The translations under genes were made by a program, and so were the position numbers. The notes beneath the pieces are model-generated. The model searched no databases. It was not told the DNA's origin and saw only the letters and a program-made list of their open reading frames with translations. From Streptomyces nigrescens (lineage in GTDB: Bacteria > Actinomycetota > Actinomycetes > Streptomycetales > Streptomycetaceae), in the NCBI GenBank assembly GCA_024349765.1, contig AP026073.1, positions 8,060,001-8,124,000 on the forward strand: 64,000 bases of DNA, written 5' to 3'. The first letter of the stretch is position 1; each line of letters starts with the position of its first letter. Below, piece after piece: positions 32,851-41,373 of the stretch.

Positions 32851-33702
32851 ATGCCCGCACGTAAAGACGTTGACGGATCGGCGAGCGTCCCCGCCTTCTA
32901 CGGCGCCGAGCTGCGCTGGAAGCGCGAAGAGGCGGGCCGCACGCTCCAGGAAACGGTCGACGGCAGCTTCTACGCGGCGAGCTACCTGAGCGAGATCGAA
33001 CGCGGGACGCGGCGCATGCCGCTGGATCTGGCCCGCCATGTGGACCGGGTGCTGGAGACGGACGGCTTCTTCGAGCGGCGGTGTGAGGACGTACGGAAGG
33101 CGCGGCGGGGTGGGCATGCGGAGTACTTCGAGAAGGTCCTGGAGGCCGAGAAGCACGCGGACCTCATCGAGGAGTGGTGCCCCAGCCTCATCCCGGGCCT
33201 GCTGCAGACGGGGGCATACGCGCGGGCGGTCGTCCGGGCCACTCATCCCGTAGAGCGGCCTGAGGACACGGACGCCAAGGTCACCGCGAGGCTGGCGCGA
33301 GCCGAGCTCTTCGACGACCCGGTCAGGCCCGAGTACTGGGTGATCCTGCACGAATCGCTGCTCCGGCTGCCGATCCTCCCGGCGGACGCGATGGCTGAAC
33401 AGCTCGACCACATCGTTGGGTTGGCGCGTCGGAGCCGCATCACTCCACAGGTGCTGCCGTGGAATTGCGGGGCCCACCCGTTCATGCTCGGTACCGCCAT
33501 GATCATGGCGTTCTCCGACGCCCCGCCGCTGGTCTACACCGAGTCGCTCCACACCGGTGACACCATCGACGATCCGGCTCTCGTGAAGGAGTACCGCAGG
33601 TCGTACGATCGGCTCAGGGCCGCCGCACTGCCGCCTGAGGCGTCCCTCGCCCTGATCGAGGATGCGGCAGAGGATCTCCGAAATGGCAATCAACGAGCCT
33701 GA
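32851..33702 (+). CDS. XRE-type regulator with DUF5753 domain (WhiJ-like)
   Basis: The 283-residue product has an N-terminal helix-turn-helix (FYGAELRWKREEAGRTLQETVDGSFYAASYLSEIERGTRRMP, residues about 14-57) and a C-terminal DUF5753 domain with the typical EWCPSLIPGLLQTGAYARAV and LPWNCGAHPFMLGTAMIM. WhiJ of S. coelicolor, a developmental repressor relieved by a small DUF397 partner, has this layout. The DUF397 gene overlaps its 3' end by 20 bases. It probably binds promoter DNA and is modulated by the partner. Targets are unknown; similar clusters occur many times per genome. Confidence 0.9.
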   Translation: MPARKDVDGSASVPAFYGAELRWKREEAGRTLQETVDGSFYAASYLSEIERGTRRMPLDLARHVDRVLETDGFFERRCEDVRKARRGGHAEYFEKVLEAEKHADLIEEWCPSLIPGLLQTGAYARAVVRATHPVERPEDTDAKVTARLARAELFDDPVRPEYWVILHESLLRLPILPADAMAEQLDHIVGLARRSRITPQVLPWNCGAHPFMLGTAMIMAFSDAPPLVYTESLHTGDTIDDPALVKEYRRSYDRLRAAALPPEASLALIEDAAEDLRNGNQRA

Positions 33703-33991
33703 CTTGCGCAACGCCCGCTGGAGGAAGAGCAGCTACAGCAACGGTTCTGGGGGGAACTGCATCGAGGTAGCGGACGGCTTCGTCGGCGCTGCCCAGTGGC
33801 GTAAGTCCAGCCACAGCAGCGGCACCGGCGGCGAATGCCTCGAAGTCGCCGACAACATAAGCGGCGGCATCGTCCCCGTCCGCGACTCCAAGAACCCCCA
33901 AGGCCCCGCCCTCGTCATCACCGCGAACGCGTGGGACGCGTTCGTGACCGCGGTCAAATCCGCAACGTTCTCGCCTCGCGGAGCGCGGTGA
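33683..33991 (+). CDS. DUF397 protein with duplicated domain
   Basis: The 102-residue product contains two DUF397 units: ARWRKSSYSNGSGGNCIEVA (from about residue 11) and AQWRKSSHSSGTGGECLEVA (from about 34). The second continues into the full DUF397 tail (VPVRDSKNPQGPALVITANAWDAFV). The first is shortened, so this is an internal partial duplication. The gene overlaps the regulator gene by 20 bases and the convergent TPR-protein gene by 38 bases. By analogy with the WhiJ partner, it should bind or release the XRE protein. Confidence 0.9.
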   Translation: MAINEPDLRNARWRKSSYSNGSGGNCIEVADGFVGAAQWRKSSHSSGTGGECLEVADNISGGIVPVRDSKNPQGPALVITANAWDAFVTAVKSATFSPRGAR

Positions 33992-36698
33992 CGCGGCGAC
34001 GCGTCAGTTGGGGCACGTCGGTCAGCGCCTGGCGGAACGCCTCGTGGCTGGCCTCGCCCTCCAGCCAGTCGTCGAGGGTCTGCCAGGCCGCCGCGTAGCC
34101 CGTGGAGAGCCGCTGGACCCGCTTCGCGCTCAGTTGCGTCACCCCGTCCGTCGCGGCCGCCCTGAGCACCTGCTGGCCCTGCTGGCAGTTCGTGAAGGGC
34201 CGGCCGAGAAAACCGTTCGCGCGGGCGAGGCCCCGCCGCCCTTCCAGGTCGCGCTGGAGAGCGGTCAGCGTTTTCTCGATCCCATCGGAATCCGGGTGAC
34301 CGTTCTGCCCGGCCTTCTCCTCCGGGACCAGCGGGGGCGGGAAACCCAGCGCGGACGTCGCCACCGGCTGGCAGTTCGCCTGTAGATAGCGGATGAAACT
34401 CACCCGGTCCTGCCATCTGCGCCGGCTGCCCGGATCGGCGATCTCCCATACCGACTTCCACATGCTGCGCTCGACCCGGAGCCATTCCGTCGCGCACTGG
34501 ATATCGGCCTCACCCTGATCGCACCGCTGGTTCCAGACCTCCTGCATCACCTTGGCGATCTCCACCAGGAGCCGGTAGTCGTACTCCCGTAGCTGCTCGT
34601 CGGTCCGGGTGCTCGGCGGGCTCTGCTCGAAGGCCTCCGCGCTCGGGTAGACCGTCCGCACGAAGTTGTTGAAGTGCGTATTGGGCCGGGTGCCCTTGTG
34701 CCGCAGGAGCGCCAGGTCGGGGTCCTCCTCGACCAGCCAGGACCGTTCGACCGTGGCGGCCGTGCCCCGCGTGGCCAGTATCGCCTGGGCGAGGTGGGCG
34801 ATGGCGCGCGCGGCGAGCTGCCGCTGGGTGCTCCGGTCCCAACGGTGCGCGTACATGGCCACGGCGTACACGCACGCGGCGTTGTAGTGCGTGTGCCAGT
34901 CGCGACGCGTCCAGAGGAGCGCGGCGAGGCGGAGCCGCCAACGGAGCGACCGGATCTCCAGCCCCTCCCAGGAGAGCCGGCTGACCGGGAGCCGCCAGGT
35001 GTACGGCCACCGCCACTTGTACGGGTGCGTCTCCTTGCGCGCCTTCCTGGTGGCGTCGTACGCGCTGGTCGCCCAGGTCAGGCGGAGCGGCGCCCACACC
35101 TTCCGGTTGATGTGGAACGCGCCGCGGGTGACCGGCGAGGGCGTCCCGCGCACGCTCTGGTAATAGGAGACCGGCCAGCAGAACCGGATCCAACTCCACA
35201 GCCGCGCGGGCCAGTACAGCCAGACGCGGGCCCAGGCGTCATCGGAGGCGAGGCGCGCCGTCTCCTGCACGGCGGCGCGCTGCATCACCAGACGGATTGC
35301 GGCGGAGTTCCCGCTGCGCAATGTCTGCCGCAGCGAATTCCGGCCCGCGTCCTTCCGCCGTTTCCGCTCTTTACGGCGCAGCGGGATGCGCCTGCCGTCG
35401 AGCCCGAGGGCCGCCGGCCAGTAGCGGTCCACGAGCAGCGGAACGAGGTTCTCGCAGGTTTGCCGGCCATTGGTGCCCGCTCCCGCGACCCATTGCCGGG
35501 CGGTCGTCTCGGCCGTGCCCAGAATGATCGAATTGCGGTACCGGAGCCCGATCAGTTCCCGGTATCGGCGCGGGTGCAGGAAATAGCGCAGCCGCCGCGG
35601 GTGCGGATTCCAGTGGCTGAGCCACAGCCGTTTGCGATATCCGCGCGCACTCTGCCCGTCGAGGGTGAGCGCCCGCTGACAGGTGTCCAGCGCATCGATG
35701 TGCAACCCCATCTTCTCCTGCGTCTCGGCCAGTTCGGCCCGCAGATAGGGATTGACCGGATCCAGGCGTACGGCGGTGAAGTACTGCTCCAGCGCCTCGT
35801 GGTGGCGTCCCTCGCGGCTCAGCGTGTTCGCCTCCTGGTACGCCTCGTACAGCTCGGGTTTGAGCTCCTGGCCCCACCAGCGGCGCCAGGGCGGCAGCCG
35901 GCCCGCACGGGTCACCGGCAGCAGGGTGCTGACCGTCCAGCTGCCCGCCTTGCGGATCACGTCGTCCCAGTCGCTGCCCCAGACGTCCTTGGCCCGCGAG
36001 CCGCCGAACAGGAACGCGGTGACGGTGACCGTCATGCCGTACGGGTCCGGCGCGCCGTCCCGGTACTGGAGGATGCCGCTGACCCGGTAGGCCAGCTTGG
36101 GGCGCAGCCGGCCGAGCAGCTTCGGCAGCGCGGTCCCCAGCTTGTCCGGGTCGATCTCGACGTCGCCGAGCAGCTCCAGGAAGGACTCGGCGGGGGCCTG
36201 CGCGGGGAGCGTGGCCGGTGGGTACATGCTGCTGTCGGAGAGGCGGCGGCGCAGCCTGGCGGTGAGGTCCACATTGCTCGGTTTCGGCGTGCCCAACGGG
36301 GTGGCGTCCTCCAGCTGCTGGACGTCCACCGCGCCGGGCTTGTACGCCAGCCACGCCCGCGTCGCCCGCCACAGGAAGTACAGCAGCACCAGCAGGATCA
36401 GCAGGAACGCCAGCCGCGAGCCGATCGAGGCGCCGCCGGGCTTGGTCGGTTTGAAGACCGCGCCGACGCCGCCGAAGACCTGGCCCACCGCGCCGACGAG
36501 GCCGTCGCCCTTCCACGCCGGCCGGCCGTCCCCGGCCTGCCACAGGGCGACCGTCAGCCCGGCGAAGCCGAGGCCGCTCCACCACCACCAGGCCATGTAC
36601 CGCGGCGCGGGCAGCGGCGCGGTGAGGCTGCGTTCGGATTCTGCTCGGCTGTTGAACATGGCGGCGGCCAACGGCTCGTGTGTGGGTGTCAGGCTCAT
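33954..36698 (-). CDS. Large membrane-anchored TPR protein of unknown function
   Basis: The 914-residue product has two N-terminal membrane helices (MAWWWWSGLGFAGLTVALW, residues about 35-53, and LAFLLILLVLLYFLWRATRAW near 95-115). A domain of about 150 residues follows (ESFLELLGDVEIDPDKLGTALPKLL and later), and then TPR-like helices (EALEQYFTAVRLDPVNPYLRAELAETQEKMG). The C-terminal half is Trp/Arg-rich and helical, with no motif I recognise. No enzyme signature is visible. It is the last gene of an operon with two small zinc-ribbon proteins, and its end overlaps the DUF397 gene. It looks like a scaffold, but the role is unknown. Confidence 0.82.
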   Translation of the reverse strand: MSLTPTHEPLAAAMFNSRAESERSLTAPLPAPRYMAWWWWSGLGFAGLTVALWQAGDGRPAWKGDGLVGAVGQVFGGVGAVFKPTKPGGASIGSRLAFLLILLVLLYFLWRATRAWLAYKPGAVDVQQLEDATPLGTPKPSNVDLTARLRRRLSDSSMYPPATLPAQAPAESFLELLGDVEIDPDKLGTALPKLLGRLRPKLAYRVSGILQYRDGAPDPYGMTVTVTAFLFGGSRAKDVWGSDWDDVIRKAGSWTVSTLLPVTRAGRLPPWRRWWGQELKPELYEAYQEANTLSREGRHHEALEQYFTAVRLDPVNPYLRAELAETQEKMGLHIDALDTCQRALTLDGQSARGYRKRLWLSHWNPHPRRLRYFLHPRRYRELIGLRYRNSIILGTAETTARQWVAGAGTNGRQTCENLVPLLVDRYWPAALGLDGRRIPLRRKERKRRKDAGRNSLRQTLRSGNSAAIRLVMQRAAVQETARLASDDAWARVWLYWPARLWSWIRFCWPVSYYQSVRGTPSPVTRGAFHINRKVWAPLRLTWATSAYDATRKARKETHPYKWRWPYTWRLPVSRLSWEGLEIRSLRWRLRLAALLWTRRDWHTHYNAACVYAVAMYAHRWDRSTQRQLAARAIAHLAQAILATRGTAATVERSWLVEEDPDLALLRHKGTRPNTHFNNFVRTVYPSAEAFEQSPPSTRTDEQLREYDYRLLVEIAKVMQEVWNQRCDQGEADIQCATEWLRVERSMWKSVWEIADPGSRRRWQDRVSFIRYLQANCQPVATSALGFPPPLVPEEKAGQNGHPDSDGIEKTLTALQRDLEGRRGLARANGFLGRPFTNCQQGQQVLRAAATDGVTQLSAKRVQRLSTGYAAAWQTLDDWLEGEASHEAFRQALTDVPQLTRRRVTALREARTLRI

Positions 36699-36780
36699 GC
36701 CTCATGACCAACGCTACCCGCGGAGCGGGTGGTAGACAGGGCAACCAACGGGGTGCCCGGGGCGGGCCGGGCCGGGCCGG

Positions 36781-37101
36781 TCACTGCGGAGGCAGTGCCA
36801 CCGCCGTCTGCATTTCGCAGGAGTTGCACCAGAACGCCCAGCCGTTCGCGTCGACGGCCCGCGAACCGCACGCCAGACACGGATCACCCACGAAGCTCGC
36901 GGCGACCCAGCCCCCGGCCGTCGCCGCCCGCCGGCCGGCCGCGGCGCACTCGTCGGCGTAGCAGGGGATGCACACCCCGCCCTGGCGCCCGGGCAGCTTC
37001 ATCGACCGTATGCCGCAGTGGCAGCACGGCAGCCTGCCGACGTACTCCGCCTCCAGCCCGACCGGCTTGCCGTTCCTACCGAAGGCCGCTGCTGCTGCCA
37101 T
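36781..37101 (-). CDS. Small zinc-finger protein
   Basis: The 106-residue product carries two pairs of zinc-ligand cysteines per half: PCCHCG with CIPCY, then PCLACG with CNSCE. This suggests two zinc ribbons joined by an Ala-rich helix (YADECAAAGRRAATAGG). It begins MAAAAAFGRNGKPVGLEAEY. No DNA-binding or catalytic signature is evident. It starts 19 bases after the 45-residue zinc protein and ends 82 bases before the TPR gene, so all three appear to form one operon. Confidence 0.75.
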   Translation of the reverse strand: MAAAAAFGRNGKPVGLEAEYVGRLPCCHCGIRSMKLPGRQGGVCIPCYADECAAAGRRAATAGGWVAASFVGDPCLACGSRAVDANGWAFWCNSCEMQTAVALPPQ

Positions 37102-37120
37102 GACGTCGCCTTCGCCTCCT

Positions 37121-37258
37121 CTACGCCAGGACGGTGCCGGTGCCGCCGCACCCGGAGCACTGCGTGGTGACCTTGTCGCCGGCCGGTGTTTCCCAATCCA
37201 CGGTTCCTCTGCCGCAGCAGTCGGGGCAGGGCTTCTGCGGAGGCAACTGCTCGCTCAT
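37121..37258 (-). CDS. 45-residue DnaJ-type zinc-finger protein
   Basis: The product reads MSEQLPPQKPCPDCCGRGTV, then an 11-residue link and CSGCGGTGTVLA after it. Two CxxCxGxG-like repeats, CPDCCGRG and CSGCGGTG, match the DnaJ cysteine-rich zinc centre. It is one isolated zinc centre, with no J-domain. ATG 37258 is chosen; the open frame continues upstream, but into non-coding-like sequence. It is the first gene of the operon, and paired 13-bp direct repeats lie 33-58 bases upstream. Confidence 0.72.
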   Translation of the reverse strand: MSEQLPPQKPCPDCCGRGTVDWETPAGDKVTTQCSGCGGTGTVLA

Positions 37259-37290
37259 TCTGCCCACGGTAGGGCGCGTCATGTTGTGAT

Positions 37291-37316
37291 GTGACCACTT
37301 TCCGTGATCACTTTGG
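37291..37316. promoter_or_regulatory. Paired 13-bp direct repeats upstream of the zinc-ribbon operon
   Basis: GTGACCACTTTCC (37291-37303) is followed at once by GTGATCACTTTGG (37304-37316). The repeats are in the promoter position for the reverse-strand operon, in one of the few A/T-richer patches here, and suggest a regulator bound in tandem. The second repeat contains the palindrome GTGATCAC. Confidence 0.6.
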
Positions 37317-37614
37317 CGCGCATTTATCGCACATTTGTTTGCCGGGTCCCTGTGGTCCTCGGAGCGGTGTGCAGGCGCCGGCGCCGGCACCCGCGTCACC
37401 CGGCACGCCAGGCGCGGCGGGCGCAATGCCCACCCCAGGTGAAATGCCCGCGCCGGGAAAAGTTCATCCACGCGTCACGGGGAGACGGTGGTAAAGGCGT
37501 CGCGTGCGGCCGCATTCCGAGGCGCGGCCGCATTCAGAGGTCGCACGCATGCCTGACATGCATGCGACACAAACGCGCCGCCCAAAACGTGCGGGAAAAG
37601 GCGGGACAAAAGGC
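37317..37614. other. Gene-free stretch between the zinc-ribbon operon and the csp terminator
   Basis: Together with its flanks this forms a 443-bp stretch without a gene (37259-37701). It holds a duplicated segment with the core GCGGCCGCATTC (near 37506-37545) and a GCATGC-rich patch after it. The short forward frames here lack codon bias, and I see no RNA gene. Confidence 0.4.
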
Positions 37615-37655
37615 AGGAGCCCTGCTCGCCACCGAAGTGGCGGAGCAGGGCTCCT
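37615..37655 (-). terminator. Rho-independent terminator of the cold-shock gene
   Basis: AGGAGCCCTGCTC (37615-37627) pairs perfectly with GAGCAGGGCTCCT (37643-37655), and inner CCAC/GTGG pairing extends the stem. On the minus strand the stem is followed by TGCCTTTTG. It lies 47 bases after the cold-shock gene stop. Confidence 0.88.
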
Positions 37656-37701
37656 TGGGTACTACTGAGATGCGACCAGGAAGAATTCCGGGCCGGGCAA
37701 C

Positions 37702-37905
37702 TTAGCTCGGGGTCACGTTCTCCGCCTGCGGACCCTTCGGGCCCTGCGTGACGTCGAAGGTCACCTGCTGGTTCTCCTCGAGAGAACGGAAGCCAGAGGC
37801 GTTGATCGCGGAGTAGTGGACGAAGACATCCGGGCCGCCGCCGTCCTGGGCGATGAAGCCGAAGCCCTTTTCAGCGTTGAACCACTTGACGGTTCCGGTA
37901 GCCAT
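37702..37905 (-). CDS. Cold-shock protein CspA family
   Basis: The 67-residue product is a single cold-shock OB-fold domain that binds single-stranded nucleic acid. RNP1 is KGFGFIAQ and RNP2 is DVFVHYSAI. The chain begins [18 protein letters not shown] and is of normal length. The gene is divergent from mqnA. Its leader contains a strong hairpin followed by a T-rich stretch, and it ends in a clear terminator, so it is monocistronic. Cold-shock genes usually have long regulatory leaders, which fits this one. Confidence 0.96.
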   Translation of the reverse strand: MATGTVKWFNAEKGFGFIAQDGGGPDVFVHYSAINASGFRSLEENQQVTFDVTQGPKGPQAENVTPS

Positions 37906-37970
37906 AAGCCCTCCTTGGGCCAAAGGGTTGCCCTGCTCCAGAACCTGCAAACAAGTCTGAAAACTACAAA

Positions 37971-37998
37971 AGCCTGCGGGTCACATGCTCCGCAGGCT
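37971..37998 (-). promoter_or_regulatory. Terminator-like hairpin inside the cold-shock gene leader
   Basis: AGCCTGCGG (37971-37979) pairs perfectly with CCGCAGGCT (37990-37998) around a 10-base loop. Read in the csp direction, the stem runs straight into TTTTGTAGTTTT. This has the shape of an intrinsic terminator but lies about 65 bases before the csp start codon. It may act as an attenuator or a temperature-sensitive element. Confidence 0.65.
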
Positions 37999-38146
37999 CT
38001 GTACTGCAAGGGAAACCAAACTGCAACTTGCGCTGAGCGTAGCATGGTGACCTCGTGAGGCGGAAGAGCCAAAGATCACGTTTAACCGTCAGCACTAACG
38101 TCCATACGCCGCCCCCGGCGCCCTGGTCCGAAGCCGCCGGGTCTAG

Positions 38147-39057
<911 letters not shown>

Positions 39058-39058
<1 letters not shown>

Positions 39059-39136
39059 GCGGGTAGCCGCTGCTCGGGTATCCGCCGCATCGGTATCCGC
39101 CGCATCGGGTCTCCGCCGCATCGGGTCTCCGCTGCG
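39058..39136. repeat. Five 15-16 bp repeats directly after mqnA
   Basis: Starting at the mqnA stop codon, five imperfect units of the pattern GCATCGGGT(A/C)TCCGCC run to about 39136. They occupy the space where a terminator would be expected. Confidence 0.75.
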
Positions 39137-39287
39137 CCGGGTGGTCACCGAAGGTGTCGCGGAAGGCGGGGCGGGGCCGGGACCGTCCCCCTCCTCACTG
39201 CCTCACGGCCCAGCAGGTGCCCGGGCCGGGACCCCAGGGGGCGACGCCCCTAAGCTGGGGCCGCCGTATCGAGGGGGAGGCGGGGCC

Positions 39288-41168
39288 ATGGAGCCGCTGT
39301 CAGGGGACGATCCGCGGGTCCTGGGCGGGTACCGGCTGCTCGGCCGGCTCGGCGCGGGCGGCATGGGCCGCGTGTACCTGGGGCGCAGCGCCGGCGGGCG
39401 CACCGTCGCCGTGAAGGCCGTGCACGCCCACTTCGCGGTCGACGACCAGTTCCGGGCCCGCTTCCGGCGGGAGATCGAGTCGGCGCGGCGGGTCGGCGGC
39501 GCCTGGACCGCGCCCGTACTGGACGCCGACCCGGACGCCGCCGTCCCCTGGGTCGCCACCGGCTACGTCGCCGGGCCGTCGCTCACCCAGGCCGTCGCCG
39601 AGTACGGGCCGCTGGCCGAACGCTCCGTACGGGTGCTGGGCGCCGGACTCGCCGAGGCGCTGGCCGCCGTCCATGCGCTCGGCCTCGTCCACCGCGACGT
39701 CAAACCCTCCAACGTGCTGCTGACCCTGGACGGCCCGGTACTGATCGACTTCGGCATCGCGCGCGCCACGGAGGGCACCGCATCCCTCACCACCACCGGG
39801 GTCTCGGTGGGATCACCCGGCTACATGGCGCCGGAACAGATCCTGGGCAAGGACGCGGCGGGCGCCGCCGACGTCTTCTCACTGGGCGCGGTGCTGGCGT
39901 ACGCGGCGACCGGCGCCAGCCCGTTCCCGGGCGACTCCTCGGCCTCCCTGCTCTACAAGGTCGTCCACGAGGAGCCCGAACTCGGCCCCCAACTCGACGG
40001 GGAGCTACGGGAGTTGGTGGCCCGCTGCCTCGCCAAGAACCCGGCGGACCGCCCCGCCCCGGCCGACCTCGCGGCACGCCTCGTGGCACGCCGCGCGGGG
40101 GAGGGCGGCGGCGCGGCGGACCTCGTACGGGCCGGCTGGCTGCCCGGCCCCCTGATCGAACGGGTCAGCCGCCAGGCCGTGGAACTGCTGAACCTCGACC
40201 TGAACCCCGCTGCGGGGGAGGGCGGGGCGGGGGCGAGCGGAGCCGGGGCGGCTGTGTCGGGGGTGGCAGGGTCTGGGGTGCCCGCGTCCGGGGCGGCGGC
40301 GTCGGGAGTGCCCGCGTCCGGGGTGCCCGCGTCCGGGGTGCCCGGGGCGGGGGTTCCCGCGTCCGGGCTGGTGCCGTTCGACGCGCCGGCGCAGGTTCCG
40401 GGGGCCGGCTACCCCGGTGGGACTCACCTCCCGACTGCCCCCGACCTCGCGGGCCTGCCGACCGACACGGGCGGCGGCGCGGGCTCCGGCATGGGCCCCG
40501 GCACGGGCGGCGGCATGGGCCCCGGCACGGGCGGGCTCGTCCCGGAGGGGCGGCACGCGCCCGGGAAGGAGCGGCGGGTCGCGCTCACCGGGGCGGTCAG
40601 CGGCAAGGACCCGGACCGCCCGCGCCGGGTGAGCTGCACGCTCGTCCTCTCGGTGGCCGGTGCGGTGGCCGCCGCGACCACCGCGGGCTTCGTCTTCACC
40701 CTGCTGCCCAAGACGGGCAGTGACGCCGCCGGGGGCGACCAGGCCGGCGCCAAGCCACCGGCGACGGGCCAGACACCGTCCAACCGCCCCACCGACCCCG
40801 GTGGCCACGACGGCCCGCTCGCCGTCGCCAAGCCGTTCCTCGGCACCTGGACGGGCAGCATCACCACCTCGCACGGCATCCCCAACGGCACCATGACCAG
40901 CACCATCACCGCCGGCGGCAAGGGCGACTACGTCATCCACACCACCTACGACGCGATCCTGGTGCGCTGCGAGGCCAAGGCGAAACTGGAATCCGCGACC
41001 GACCGGCGCCTGGTCCTCATGGAGCGCCCCGACGGCAAACAGGGGCCCGGCTGCACCGGCAACAAGTCCCGGGTGACGTACACGCTGGCCAAGGACGGCA
41101 CCACGATCGCGTTCACCTCGGACGACCCGGCGGGCGGCACACCGAAGGCGACGCTGACGAAGAAGTGA
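39288..41168 (+). CDS. Transmembrane Ser/Thr protein kinase (PknB type)
   Basis: From ATG 39288 (preceded by GAGGGGGAGG) the product has 626 residues. The kinase domain covers residues about 14-275: Gly loop LGAGGMGRVYLG, Lys43 in VAVKAVHAHF, catalytic loop HRDVKPSN (His135-Asp137), IDFGIARATEG, and GSPGYMAPEQ. A Pro/Ala/Ser/Gly linker with SGVPASGVPASGVP repeats follows, then a membrane helix near 451-473 and an outer domain of about 130 residues with two cysteines (VRCEAKAKLES and GPGCTGNK). The outer domain is not a PASTA array. It lies between mqnA and mqnC. Targets and signal are unknown. Confidence 0.93.
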   Translation: MEPLSGDDPRVLGGYRLLGRLGAGGMGRVYLGRSAGGRTVAVKAVHAHFAVDDQFRARFRREIESARRVGGAWTAPVLDADPDAAVPWVATGYVAGPSLTQAVAEYGPLAERSVRVLGAGLAEALAAVHALGLVHRDVKPSNVLLTLDGPVLIDFGIARATEGTASLTTTGVSVGSPGYMAPEQILGKDAAGAADVFSLGAVLAYAATGASPFPGDSSASLLYKVVHEEPELGPQLDGELRELVARCLAKNPADRPAPADLAARLVARRAGEGGGAADLVRAGWLPGPLIERVSRQAVELLNLDLNPAAGEGGAGASGAGAAVSGVAGSGVPASGAAASGVPASGVPASGVPGAGVPASGLVPFDAPAQVPGAGYPGGTHLPTAPDLAGLPTDTGGGAGSGMGPGTGGGMGPGTGGLVPEGRHAPGKERRVALTGAVSGKDPDRPRRVSCTLVLSVAGAVAAATTAGFVFTLLPKTGSDAAGGDQAGAKPPATGQTPSNRPTDPGGHDGPLAVAKPFLGTWTGSITTSHGIPNGTMTSTITAGGKGDYVIHTTYDAILVRCEAKAKLESATDRRLVLMERPDGKQGPGCTGNKSRVTYTLAKDGTTIAFTSDDPAGGTPKATLTKK

Positions 41169-41181
41169 GGCGCTCGCCGCC

Positions 41182-41296
41182 GCGGTCGGGTCGGTGGTCG
41201 GTTCGGTGGTCGGGTCGGCGGTCGGTTCGGCGGTCGGGTCAGTGGTCGGTTCAGTGGTCGGGTCGGTGGTCGGTTCGGTGGTCGGGTCAGTGGTCA
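41182..41296. repeat. About ten 12-bp tandem repeats between kinase and mqnC
   Basis: Units of the form GGTCGG(G/T)TCGGT alternate with a 24-bp higher period, starting 14 bases after the kinase stop and ending about 80 bases before the mqnC start. Read as protein they give VGSV repeats, but there is no start signal, so I treat them as non-coding. Confidence 0.85.
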
Positions 41297-41373
41297 GGGG
41301 CTGCCAAGGGGCTGTCGGTGGGCTGACGTACGCTGGGTCCGTTGTGATGCCCGCCTGCGAAAGGGACGCCCCG

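Noticed and set aside
41182-41296. Possible CRISPR or coding repeat protein
   Set aside because: The units are 12 bp with no spacers, and the open frame has no start signal or codon-use change at its ends.
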